This document shows positions 1 through 6,659 of a stretch of DNA of 7,165 nucleotides, piece by piece. Source of the DNA: Eudoraea sp. Lineage in GTDB: Bacteria > Bacteroidota > Bacteroidia > Flavobacteriales > Flavobacteriaceae. Positions within the stretch are counted from its first letter, which is position 1. Each line of letters begins with the position of its first letter. The stretch spans positions 1 to 7,165 of the forward strand of contig JABDPH010000058.1 in assembly GCA_013042925.1 (NCBI GenBank). The letters are read 5' to 3'. The notes under the pieces are model-generated. The model did not search any database, had not been told where the DNA came from, and saw only the letters and a program-made list of their open reading frames with translations. Position numbers and translations under genes: made by a program.

Positions 1-448
1 TGTGTTCCGCGTCCCGGGAAAGCGTTACGATTTCATGTTTAGACAATCCCAGATCAAAAAGTTCATTCAACCCAAAAGCCAGGCCACATTCAAGAGCTGC
101 TGAAGAACTGACCCCTGAACCAACCGGTAGATCACTTTCTATTGTGCATTGAAAGCCTTTTAGTTCTTTATTCCTTTTATAAATTTCGTACAACACGCCC
201 AGAATGTAATTTTCCCATTGGGTGTTGCTTGGGGCGATGTGTTTGAGATCTACAACAAGGGCTTTTTTATATCCCTCACTTCTTATTTCACATTGGGTAT
301 CGGTATTATTTCTCTCTATTGTGAACCGAATTCTCTTGTCTATTGAAGTAGGCAACACATATCCCAGGTTGTAGTCTGTATGCTCCCCAATGATATTGAT
401 TCTCCCTGGAGAATGTACAATCACTTTATCCAAATCCTGATCACCCAT
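1..448 (-). CDS. galK: Galactokinase, N-terminal part (3' end beyond window)
   Basis: This gene runs off the left edge, so only 149 codons are visible. The product should phosphorylate alpha-D-galactose to galactose 1-phosphate with ATP in the cytoplasm, the first committed step of the Leloir pathway. The galactokinase signature PGRINIIGEHTDYN lies at residues 14-27, with E22, H23 and D25 in the positions that contact galactose in the family. The GHMP-kinase phosphate loop PVGSGVSSSAALE lies at residues 108-120. The ATG at 448 is preceded in frame by a TAA at 455-457, so no longer start is possible. Only 13 residues precede the signature, roughly 15 fewer than in Escherichia coli GalK. A valine replaces the usual Leu/Met in the GHMP loop (GVSSS instead of GLSSS). 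The gene lies 31 nt after the flavoenzyme gene on the same strand and may end the same transcript. Another galactokinase-like GHMP sugar kinase is possible, but the signature fits GalK best. Confidence 0.9.
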   Translation of the reverse strand, partial: MGDQDLDKVIVHSPGRINIIGEHTDYNLGYVLPTSIDKRIRFTIERNNTDTQCEIRSEGYKKALVVDLKHIAPSNTQWENYILGVLYEIYKRNKELKGFQCTIESDLPVGSGVSSSAALECGLAFGLNELFDLGLSKHEIVTLSRDAEH

Positions 449-479
449 TTCTATTTATTAAGGTCTTATACTTTCTTTT

Positions 480-1730
480 TTAAAATTTTCTGTCCGGGTT
501 AAATGGTTTAATATCCATGGCCGTATTTTTGCCGTCAATAATTTCTGAAACGAGTTTCCCTGTTGCCGGGCCAAGACTCCAGCCCATCATAGCGTGCCCG
601 GTAGCAAAAACCAGATTGCTATAAGATTTACTCCTGCCAATATAGGGTAAGCCGTCCGGACTTACCGGCCTTAGTCCGCTTTTAGCATTTGACTTGTCTT
701 CTTTGCTAATTATAATTTCCGGGTAGTAACTTTTTGCGGCATTTGCGATGGCCTCTACCCGTTCTTTCCTGATAGTATCATTTATTCCTGAAAATTCCAT
801 AGTGCCGGCAAAACGGGTAAAACCCTGCATAGGGGTTACCGCTGCTTTAGCTTCCATAAGCACAGCGGGAATGCTTATACCGGTAGGCTTTTTTACATTA
901 ATTGAATATCCTTTTCCTCCTTGCAGGGGCAGGTTAACAGCCAATTGTTTTGATATTCTGCCACTCCAGGAACCCGCTGCCAGCACAACTTCATCTGCAT
1001 GGTAAGATGATTTGGATGTGCTTAATTCAGTGATTTTACCTTGGGAAGTTAAAATTTCCCTGACCTCTTCATTGGTTTTTATGATCACTCCTGCATTTAT
1101 GAGATGATTGAGCATTTTAGGCATAAATTCGGTAGGGGTGGTGTGGCGGTCACATTCATAGTGAATGGCCCCTTTTACGTCTAATTTTACATTGGGTTCC
1201 AACTTCTTCAATGCTTCATTGTCCAGGGATTTTACTTCAAGTCCAAGAAACCGCGCTTTACGGGCTACTTCTAATTCATCTTCTCCGGCTTTATCTGTTT
1301 TATACAGCATAAGCAGGCCTTTATTTTCAAGTTGAAATTCGCCTAATTCACCGGAGGCATAGATGTCTTCGAACAAACCACGGCTTAAAATATTGATATC
1401 TTTGATTACCGGAATTGCTCTTGCCACTTTCGCTTTAGTTGAAGACTTGTGAAAATACCAGGACCATCTGAAAAAATCGGGATCCCAGCGTGGTTTCAAA
1501 TAAAACGGACTTGCCGAATTAAACATCCATTTAATGCCTTTAGCAATCATTCCCGGAGAAGCCAGCGGAATAATATGGCTAGGGGTTATGTAACCTGCGT
1601 TAACAAAAGAAGCCCCGGCAGTAATATCAGATTTATCTATGACCGTTACCTGATGCCCTTCCTTATTAAGATAATAGGCAGAACTCAATCCTGCAATTCC
1701 GCCACCAATGATAACTATACGCTTACTCAT
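480..1730 (-). CDS. DadA-type FAD-dependent D-amino-acid dehydrogenase, probable cis-4-hydroxy-D-proline dehydrogenase (HypO/LhpB-like role)
   Basis: This 416-residue flavoprotein belongs to the DAO/DadA family. The N-terminal Rossmann FAD site is seen as IVIIGGGIAGLSSAYYL (residues 5-21), followed by the acidic VIDK end of the second strand. Other family landmarks are HTTPTEF (196-202), GLRPVSPDGLPYIG (352-365) and the C-terminal FAD-contacting FATGHAMMGWSLGP (375-388). By context it should oxidise cis-4-hydroxy-D-proline, made by the neighbouring epimerase, to 1-pyrroline-4-hydroxy-2-carboxylate and pass electrons to the respiratory chain or to oxygen. The ATG at 1730 follows the epimerase stop with one base between (TAATATG), which suggests translational coupling. 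The length is that of single-subunit DadA enzymes, so it is not one of the multi-subunit hydroxyproline dehydrogenases. Sequence alone would also allow D-alanine or D-proline as substrate. The family call is firm; the substrate is inferred from the gene neighbours. Confidence 0.88.
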   Translation of the reverse strand: MSKRIVIIGGGIAGLSSAYYLNKEGHQVTVIDKSDITAGASFVNAGYITPSHIIPLASPGMIAKGIKWMFNSASPFYLKPRWDPDFFRWSWYFHKSSTKAKVARAIPVIKDINILSRGLFEDIYASGELGEFQLENKGLLMLYKTDKAGEDELEVARKARFLGLEVKSLDNEALKKLEPNVKLDVKGAIHYECDRHTTPTEFMPKMLNHLINAGVIIKTNEEVREILTSQGKITELSTSKSSYHADEVVLAAGSWSGRISKQLAVNLPLQGGKGYSINVKKPTGISIPAVLMEAKAAVTPMQGFTRFAGTMEFSGINDTIRKERVEAIANAAKSYYPEIIISKEDKSNAKSGLRPVSPDGLPYIGRSKSYSNLVFATGHAMMGWSLGPATGKLVSEIIDGKNTAMDIKPFNPDRKF

Positions 1731-1731
1731 A

Positions 1732-2739
1732 TTAAATTACCTGAAAGCCCTCTGCAAAAGGGTCATCATCATCAATGATTATTTTATTATATCCATAAAT
1801 CTTGGCCCATCCTTGAATGCTCGGAATAATAGCCGGTTGGTTATCTAAAGTAGTAACTTCTTCAATACGCCCCGTAAATTGGGACCCGATAAAACTCTCG
1901 TGGATAAAATCTTCACCTGGTTTAAGGAGACCTTTTGCATGCCATTGAGCCATCCTGGCGGAGGTTCCTGTACCGCAGGGCGAACGATCAATAGCCTTAT
2001 CCCCATAAAAAACAGCATTTCGGGCGCTCGCATTCGGTGCTAAAGTTTTGCCGGTCCACAGAATGTGGCTCACATCTCTGATGGTTTCATCTTCCGGATG
2101 TACGAATTGGCCAGCGTATTTTATGTTTATCGCCTCCCTTATTTCCCGACTATACTGAATGAGTTCCGTGGCGGTATAATCCTGTAACCCACTAAAGTTT
2201 TTCTGAGGGTCAACAATGGCATAAAAATTCCCACCATAAGAAACATCAAAAACTATAGTGCCTAAATAAGTACTTTCAATACTTAATTCGCTTGCTGTAA
2301 GAAAGGATTTTACATTGTTGAATTTTACCCAATTTACTTTTTTATCTGTTTGCTGATATACAACTTCAACCAAACCTGCAGGAGTTTCAAGCCTTATCTT
2401 TCCGGGGATTTTAGGTTGTATGAGCCCTTCTTCAATTCCTATAGTAATAGAACCAATAGTACCATGACCGCACATAGGTAAACAACCACTGGTTTCAATA
2501 AATAAAATACCCAGGTCGTTTAAGGGATCTGCCGGAGGGTAAAAAATACTACCGCTCATAATATCATGGCCGCGAGGTTCAAACATAAGGCCTTTGCGAA
2601 TCCAGTCATAAGATTCCAAAAAATGCTGACGCTTTTCACTCATATTCCGGCCCTTCAGATCCGGCCCACCCTGAGCAACAACCCTTACAGGATTACCGCA
2701 GGTATGAGCATCTATACAGTTAAAGGTTGTTATTGCCAT
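1732..2739 (-). CDS. 4-hydroxyproline 2-epimerase, proline racemase family (HypRE/LhpA-like)
   Basis: This 335-residue cytoplasmic enzyme belongs to the cofactor-independent proline racemase superfamily. It should invert C2 of trans-4-hydroxy-L-proline to give cis-4-hydroxy-D-proline, the first step of hydroxyproline catabolism. Both catalytic cysteines are visible: C90 in MCGHGTIG (89-96) and C255 in DRSPCGTGTSAR (251-262). Having two cysteines separates it from trans-3-hydroxy-L-proline dehydratases, in which the second is replaced by threonine. The N-terminal IDAHTCGNPVRV (9-20) and the C-terminal IDDDDPFAEGF (322-332) are typical of the 4-hydroxyproline branch, and the length is normal. 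The ATG at 2739 lies 14 nt after the dehydrogenase stop, and the gene ends one base before the flavoenzyme start. Plain proline racemase is the main alternative. The deaminase and semialdehyde dehydrogenase next to it make hydroxyproline much the better substrate. Confidence 0.93.
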   Translation of the reverse strand: MAITTFNCIDAHTCGNPVRVVAQGGPDLKGRNMSEKRQHFLESYDWIRKGLMFEPRGHDIMSGSIFYPPADPLNDLGILFIETSGCLPMCGHGTIGSITIGIEEGLIQPKIPGKIRLETPAGLVEVVYQQTDKKVNWVKFNNVKSFLTASELSIESTYLGTIVFDVSYGGNFYAIVDPQKNFSGLQDYTATELIQYSREIREAINIKYAGQFVHPEDETIRDVSHILWTGKTLAPNASARNAVFYGDKAIDRSPCGTGTSARMAQWHAKGLLKPGEDFIHESFIGSQFTGRIEEVTTLDNQPAIIPSIQGWAKIYGYNKIIIDDDDPFAEGFQVI

Positions 2740-2753
2740 TGGCCTGTGAACAG

Positions 2754-4337
2754 TTAAATCGCTGCATCTGTATAAACCCCATTCACTAGTCGTAAAATTT
2801 GCAGGGGATTCTCATCTTTAAGAGCATCCGGGAGAAAATCCTGAGGCCAGTTTTGAAAGGCAACTGGTCTAACCCAACGTTTTATGGCATAAGGGCCTAC
2901 CGCAGTAAACCTGCTATCTGTTGAGGCAGGAAATGGTCCGCCATGCACCATAGAGGGGCAAACTTCTACTCCGGTAGGAACGCCATTAAAAATAATCCGG
3001 CCAACCCTACTACCGAGGGCAGCCACAATATTTCCATGTTCACCTACTTCCTGTTGGCTTCCTAATATGGTACCGGTAAGTTGTCCTTCCAAATGAGTGA
3101 GTATGGATGTAAGTTCAAGAGTGTCCTCACACTGAACAACAATAGAAAAGGGGCCAAATACTTCCTGGTGTAATTTAGGATTCTCAAGAAAATTTTTTCC
3201 TTCGGTTGTAAGCACAAGTTGTTGGGCGAAATAGGGCTGCGGTTCTGTTTCAAAATTTGCTATAGGGCTGGTGCCTAACTGCTCAGAAGCTATTTGTTTG
3301 CCTTTTTCATAATTACCGTAAATATTGGGATGCAACATACAACTGGGTTCCAGCTTCGCAATTTCTTTTCCAAGGGAACTGATAAAAGTGTCTAAGGCTT
3401 CACTTTTAAGGCCTAAAATGAGTCCGGGATTCGTACAAAATTGTCCTGCCCCCAGCATTATTGATCCCGCGTATTGTTCTGCCCAATAATTACCTTTTTC
3501 ACCCAGGGCAGATGGAAAAATCACTACAGGATTAATACTGCCCATTTCCGCGAAAACCGGAATGGGTTCAGGACGTTCGCCAGCTAATTTTTGCAGGGCT
3601 GTTCCACCTCTTGTACTTCCGGTAAATCCGACCGCTTTTATCGCCGGGTGTTTAACAAGTTGCTGTCCCACTTCAATTCCACTGCTGTTTAAGTTCGAAA
3701 AGACCCCATTGGGCATACCGGTCTTATTTGCCGCTTTTTGGATAGCTGAGGACACCAGTTCTCCGGTTCCGGCATGCATTGGATGGCTCTTTACAATAAC
3801 CGGACAACCTGCAGCAAGAGCACTGGCAGTATCGCCACCGGCGGTAGAATAGGCTAGTGGAAAATTACTAGAGCCAAATACCGCGACTGGTCCCATAGGG
3901 AAAAGCATCTTTCTTATATCCGGTTTTGGTATAGGGGTCCTGTCTGGCAGGGCCGTATCTATGCTGGCTTCCAGCCAGGAACCATCTTCTAAAGTGTTTG
4001 CAAAAGTTCTTAACTGACCCACCGTTCGGCCACGTTCTCCTTTCGCCCTTCCTTCGGGTAGGCCGCTTTCCTGACAATAAGTTTCAATAAGCACATCACC
4101 CAGGGCTTCTATTTCATCAGCAATTACTCTTAAAAAGCCTGCTTTGCGTTCAGCTGTAAAATTTCTGTAACTTTCAAAAGCTTCAGAGGCGAGTTTTGCT
4201 GCTTCATTAAGCTCCTCCTCTGTAGCTTCATAAAAGGTCCAATCGTTTTCCAGATTTAATTTAGGATTAAAAGTTTTATAGGTAACGCCTCCTTTGGCGG
4301 AGTATTTAATTCCAATATAATTTTTCCCTGTAATCAT
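2754..4337 (-). CDS. Alpha-ketoglutarate semialdehyde (2,5-dioxovalerate) dehydrogenase
   Basis: This 527-residue protein belongs to the aldehyde dehydrogenase superfamily. It should oxidise 2-oxoglutarate semialdehyde to 2-oxoglutarate with NAD(P)+, the last step of the pathway and its entry to the citric acid cycle. Visible catalytic elements are N158 (SSNFPLA), K183 (VKSHP), the nucleotide-binding FTGSTRGG (238-245), the general base E264 in FAEMGSINP, the nucleophile C301 in GQFCTNPGL, and EVFGPF (392-397). The C-terminus, with MVHGGPFPASTDSR (463-476) and a DFLPDALKDENPLQ stretch (500-513), matches the ketoglutarate semialdehyde dehydrogenase subgroup and not general aldehyde dehydrogenases. 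This subgroup also acts in pentose and sugar-acid oxidation, so the hydroxyproline role rests on the neighbours. The ATG at 4337 follows the deaminase stop by 11 nt. The length is usual for the subgroup and no active-site residue is missing. Confidence 0.92.
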   Translation of the reverse strand: MITGKNYIGIKYSAKGGVTYKTFNPKLNLENDWTFYEATEEELNEAAKLASEAFESYRNFTAERKAGFLRVIADEIEALGDVLIETYCQESGLPEGRAKGERGRTVGQLRTFANTLEDGSWLEASIDTALPDRTPIPKPDIRKMLFPMGPVAVFGSSNFPLAYSTAGGDTASALAAGCPVIVKSHPMHAGTGELVSSAIQKAANKTGMPNGVFSNLNSSGIEVGQQLVKHPAIKAVGFTGSTRGGTALQKLAGERPEPIPVFAEMGSINPVVIFPSALGEKGNYWAEQYAGSIMLGAGQFCTNPGLILGLKSEALDTFISSLGKEIAKLEPSCMLHPNIYGNYEKGKQIASEQLGTSPIANFETEPQPYFAQQLVLTTEGKNFLENPKLHQEVFGPFSIVVQCEDTLELTSILTHLEGQLTGTILGSQQEVGEHGNIVAALGSRVGRIIFNGVPTGVEVCPSMVHGGPFPASTDSRFTAVGPYAIKRWVRPVAFQNWPQDFLPDALKDENPLQILRLVNGVYTDAAI

Positions 4338-4348
4338 AGTCTTGTATG

Positions 4349-5287
4349 TTATGCAGTATGAAAAGTTGATTTTTTCAAAGCTTGATAATCCCGTAATTTG
4401 GGTCTGGTTTTCATCCCTTCTTCAATAATTTTTAAGACCCTTTGGCGTTCCTCTCCGCGAAGAGGTAGCCTTGGAGCCCTGACGTTTTCCGTACCTATAC
4501 CTGTGGCAACTTCAGCCAGTTTGATATTCTGCACAAGTTGCGGGCTGATATCCAATTCCAATAGCGGTAAAAACCAGCGGTAAATTTCCAGAGCCTCGGC
4601 AGTTCTGCCAGCTTTTGCCAGTTCATAAATTGCTACGGTTTCCTGTGGAAAGGCACAGACCAAGCCTGCCACCCAGCCTTCGGCCCCCATTAATATACTT
4701 TCAAGTCCAAGGGTATCCACGCCCGTAAGAACTTTTAACCGATCTCCGAATCTGTTTCGCATCCGGGTAATATTAGAAATATCGCGAGTAGATTCTTTTA
4801 CTGCCTGTATGTTGTCGCATTGTAGCATTTCTTCAAACATATCCAGGGTAACTTCAATTCCATAATCTACCGGATTGTTATAGATCATGATGGGCAGTTC
4901 TGTACTTTGGGCAATGGCCTTAAAATAAGTAACCGTTTCAAAATCATTTGCTTTATAGCGCATTGGGGGCAGCATCATAAGTCCGCTTGCACCATATTTC
5001 TCTGCATTATTTACAGCTTTAATAGCACCTTTGGTAGATTGTTCGGCTACGTTTATGATAACGGGTATTTTCCCATCTACAATACCCACTGTAGTCTCAA
5101 TCAGAATCTTCTTTTCATCGTCAGAAAGTGTACTGGCCTCCCCCAGGGTACCTCCCAGAATAATTCCGCTAACACCTGCCTTGACCTGTGTATTGATGTT
5201 TACCTCAAACATTTTTAAATCCAGTGTATCTGCCTCTGTGAATTTTGTGGTTACTGCGGGCATCACGCCCTTCCATTCTACTTGCAT
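4349..5287 (-). CDS. DapA-family 1-pyrroline-4-hydroxy-2-carboxylate deaminase (HypD/LhpC-like)
   Basis: This 312-residue TIM-barrel protein belongs to the dihydrodipicolinate synthase / N-acetylneuraminate lyase family of class I, Schiff-base enzymes. The Schiff-base lysine is K164 in AVKESTRD, the partner tyrosine is Y136 in IYNNPVDYG, and the pyruvate-carboxylate loop is GGTLGEASTLSDDE (45-58). True lysine-pathway DapA has GTTGE there. The GGTLGEA variant and the long charged tail (about residues 268-312) argue for a side branch. Context points to deamination and dehydration of 1-pyrroline-4-hydroxy-2-carboxylate to 2-oxoglutarate semialdehyde, the substrate of the next gene product. It is the first of the four pathway genes in the transcript, 35 nt after galM and 11 nt before the dehydrogenase. 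The family is certain. The exact reaction is inferred from the neighbours, since family members also act on sugar acids and sialic acid. Confidence 0.88.
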   Translation of the reverse strand: MQVEWKGVMPAVTTKFTEADTLDLKMFEVNINTQVKAGVSGIILGGTLGEASTLSDDEKKILIETTVGIVDGKIPVIINVAEQSTKGAIKAVNNAEKYGASGLMMLPPMRYKANDFETVTYFKAIAQSTELPIMIYNNPVDYGIEVTLDMFEEMLQCDNIQAVKESTRDISNITRMRNRFGDRLKVLTGVDTLGLESILMGAEGWVAGLVCAFPQETVAIYELAKAGRTAEALEIYRWFLPLLELDISPQLVQNIKLAEVATGIGTENVRAPRLPLRGEERQRVLKIIEEGMKTRPKLRDYQALKKSTFHTA

Positions 5288-5322
5288 AGTTATTACGAAT
5301 TAGTTGAAATATGTAAAATTAC

Positions 5323-6501
5323 TTATTTTACCACATCGAATTTATAAACGGTAGTGGATTTGTATATCTCACCCGGTTTTAAGAGGGTGCTTGGAAATTT
5401 TGGTTGGTTTGGGGAATCAGGAAAATGTTGTGTTTCCAGGCAAAAAGCATTTCTTTTCATGTAAGGTTTTCCGCTTTTACCAACGCTGGTCCCATTTAAA
5501 AAATTACCCCCGTAAAGTTGAACTCCTGGCTCCGAGGTATATACTTCCATTATGCGGCCGCTAATAGGTTCGGTAACGCTTGCAGCCAGGACAAGTCCTT
5601 CACTATTTTTAGGAGATTCATTGAGAACAAAATTATGATCATAACCTCCTCCTATAACAATTTGTGCATGATTGCTATCCAGATCTTTGCGAATTGTTTT
5701 CGGGTTGGTAAAATCAAAAGGAGTGCCTTCAACACTTTCAATGGTTCCAACAGGGATGAGTCCGGTATCTACCGGGGTATAGCCGTCAGCGTTTATCATC
5801 ATTACATGATCATTAACATCACCATTGCCCTCGCCTTTAAGGTTAAAATAGGAGTGGTTGGTTAGATTAATAATCGTGGGTTTATCTGTAGTTGCCTCGT
5901 AGCTGATTTTCAATTCATTTTCATCTGAAAGTTCATAAGTAACCTTTACATCCAGGTTGCCCGGATAGCCCTCTTCCATATCAGGAGAAACACGGGTAAA
6001 TTCAATTTGATTGGCGGCCGTTTGCCTAGCTTTCCAAATGACTGCGTCAAAACCAATAGTGCCACCATGCAAATGGTTTTCCCCGTTATTCTTCGCTAAT
6101 TTATATTTGGTTTTCCCTATGGAAAACTTGCCTTTTGCTATTCGGTTTCCATACCTGCCAATAACTGCTCCGAAATTGTTTTTAGGGCCATTTATGTATG
6201 CGTCTAGCGTAGATAAACCAAGAACTACGTCCCCCATCTTCCCGTCCTTGTCAGGCACGTGTAAGGCAATTAATCGTTGTCCGTAATTTGTGAAATCAGC
6301 TTTTAGTCCGTTTTTATTAGTCAGGGTATATAAGTTAACACTATCACCATCAATAACGGCTGTAAAATCATCCGGATTTATTGTATTGGCATATAAAATC
6401 TTTTTTTCTTCCATCACGGTTTCTTTATTGGTTAGCTTATTCTTACAACCTAAAAATATGATAGAAAAAAGGATCAAGAAATATAACGAATTGAACTTCA
6501 T
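5323..6501 (-). CDS. galM: Aldose 1-epimerase (galactose mutarotase), predicted lipoprotein
   Basis: This mutarotase interconverts alpha and beta anomers of galactose and other aldoses. The preferred ATG at 6501 gives 392 residues beginning MKFNSLYFLILFSIIFLGC, a lipoprotein signal peptide whose lipidated cysteine would be C19. The box FLGC is slightly off consensus at -3. A TTG at 6522 would add seven residues before this signal and is less likely. In 392-residue numbering, catalytic landmarks are H143 and H145 (ENHLHGG), GRYGNRI (115-121), H216 in NLTNHSYFNL, and the general base E356 in CLETQHFPDSP. The enzyme should therefore work in the periplasm or on the cell surface, anchored to membrane, on sugar released outside the cytoplasm. 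It is the first gene of the minus-strand series, 35 nt before the deaminase, while galactokinase lies at the far end. Substrate range within the aldoses cannot be told from sequence. Confidence 0.93.
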   Translation of the reverse strand: MKFNSLYFLILFSIIFLGCKNKLTNKETVMEEKKILYANTINPDDFTAVIDGDSVNLYTLTNKNGLKADFTNYGQRLIALHVPDKDGKMGDVVLGLSTLDAYINGPKNNFGAVIGRYGNRIAKGKFSIGKTKYKLAKNNGENHLHGGTIGFDAVIWKARQTAANQIEFTRVSPDMEEGYPGNLDVKVTYELSDENELKISYEATTDKPTIINLTNHSYFNLKGEGNGDVNDHVMMINADGYTPVDTGLIPVGTIESVEGTPFDFTNPKTIRKDLDSNHAQIVIGGGYDHNFVLNESPKNSEGLVLAASVTEPISGRIMEVYTSEPGVQLYGGNFLNGTSVGKSGKPYMKRNAFCLETQHFPDSPNQPKFPSTLLKPGEIYKSTTVYKFDVVK

Positions 6502-6625
6502 AAGATATTTTTTATTGGACAAATAAAAGTAAGGAAAAGTAGGGAGGAATAGGAGAATCCGGAAATAATATTGTAGCTAAAATGCAATTAATTCAATATA
6601 ACAAAATGTATTTGGCTAAAGGGAA

Positions 6626-6655
6626 ATTGTATTAAGCAAAATATTCATATTTTAG
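6626..6655 (+). promoter_or_regulatory. Weak candidate promoter for the DUF2279-like gene
   Basis: A TTG at 6627-6629 lies 18 nt before TATTTTAG at 6648-6655. The Bacteroidota consensus is TTG, 17-23 nt, TAnnTTTG, and this -7 box matches five of its six fixed bases. Transcription would begin about at the ATG (6660), implying a leaderless or nearly leaderless message. In DNA this rich in A and T such a match can arise by chance. Confidence 0.25.
6638..6653. repeat. 16-bp palindrome, AAAATAT-TC-ATATTTT
   Basis: Two perfect 7-base inverted arms are separated by two bases, ending six bases before the ATG of the plus-strand gene and overlapping its candidate -7 box. The shape and place fit an operator for a dimeric regulator, and it lies in the region shared with galM. 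It holds only A and T in its arms, so chance is a real alternative. It is too weak as a hairpin to be a terminator. Confidence 0.35.
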
Positions 6656-6659
6656 ACTA

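Larger units (their letters stand above)
6502..6659. other. Divergent intergenic region between galM and the DUF2279-like gene
   Basis: These 158 AT-rich bases separate two divergently transcribed genes and must hold the promoters for both, including the probable promoter of the six-gene minus-strand series. No small coding region or RNA gene is evident. The part nearest galM (6525-6557) is almost pure purine on the plus strand, so the galM leader RNA would be pyrimidine-rich. A near-match to the Bacteroidota -7 box TAnnTTTG for galM reads TTTATTTG on the minus strand (6520-6527), but no TTG lies at the -33 distance. I therefore do not assign a galM promoter. Confidence 0.6.

Noticed and set aside
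449..479. Terminator or separate promoter between the flavoenzyme gene and galK
   Set aside because: The 31 bases contain no inverted repeat and no TAnnTTTG box, so read-through is the simpler view.
480..1730. D-alanine dehydrogenase of alanine catabolism (DadA)
   Set aside because: The family is the same, but there is no alanine racemase nearby and the gene is coupled to the 4-hydroxyproline epimerase. It cannot be fully excluded.
1732..2739. Trans-3-hydroxy-L-proline dehydratase
   Set aside because: The second catalytic position is cysteine (C255) and not threonine, which indicates a racemase or epimerase.
4349..5287. Lysine-pathway dihydrodipicolinate synthase (DapA)
   Set aside because: The fold and Schiff-base lysine agree, but the GGTLGEA loop differs from GTTGE, the C-terminal tail is long and charged, and the neighbours are hydroxyproline enzymes, not lysine genes.
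5518..5865. 115-codon open frame on the plus strand inside galM
   Set aside because: It is antisense to conserved galM catalytic motifs and shows no protein family features. Other open frames opposite the cassette genes were dismissed for the same reason.
6578..6600. TTGAAT...TACAAT promoter of Escherichia coli type for galM (minus strand)
   Set aside because: The spacing is about 15 nt, which is too short, and Bacteroidota use a different promoter consensus.
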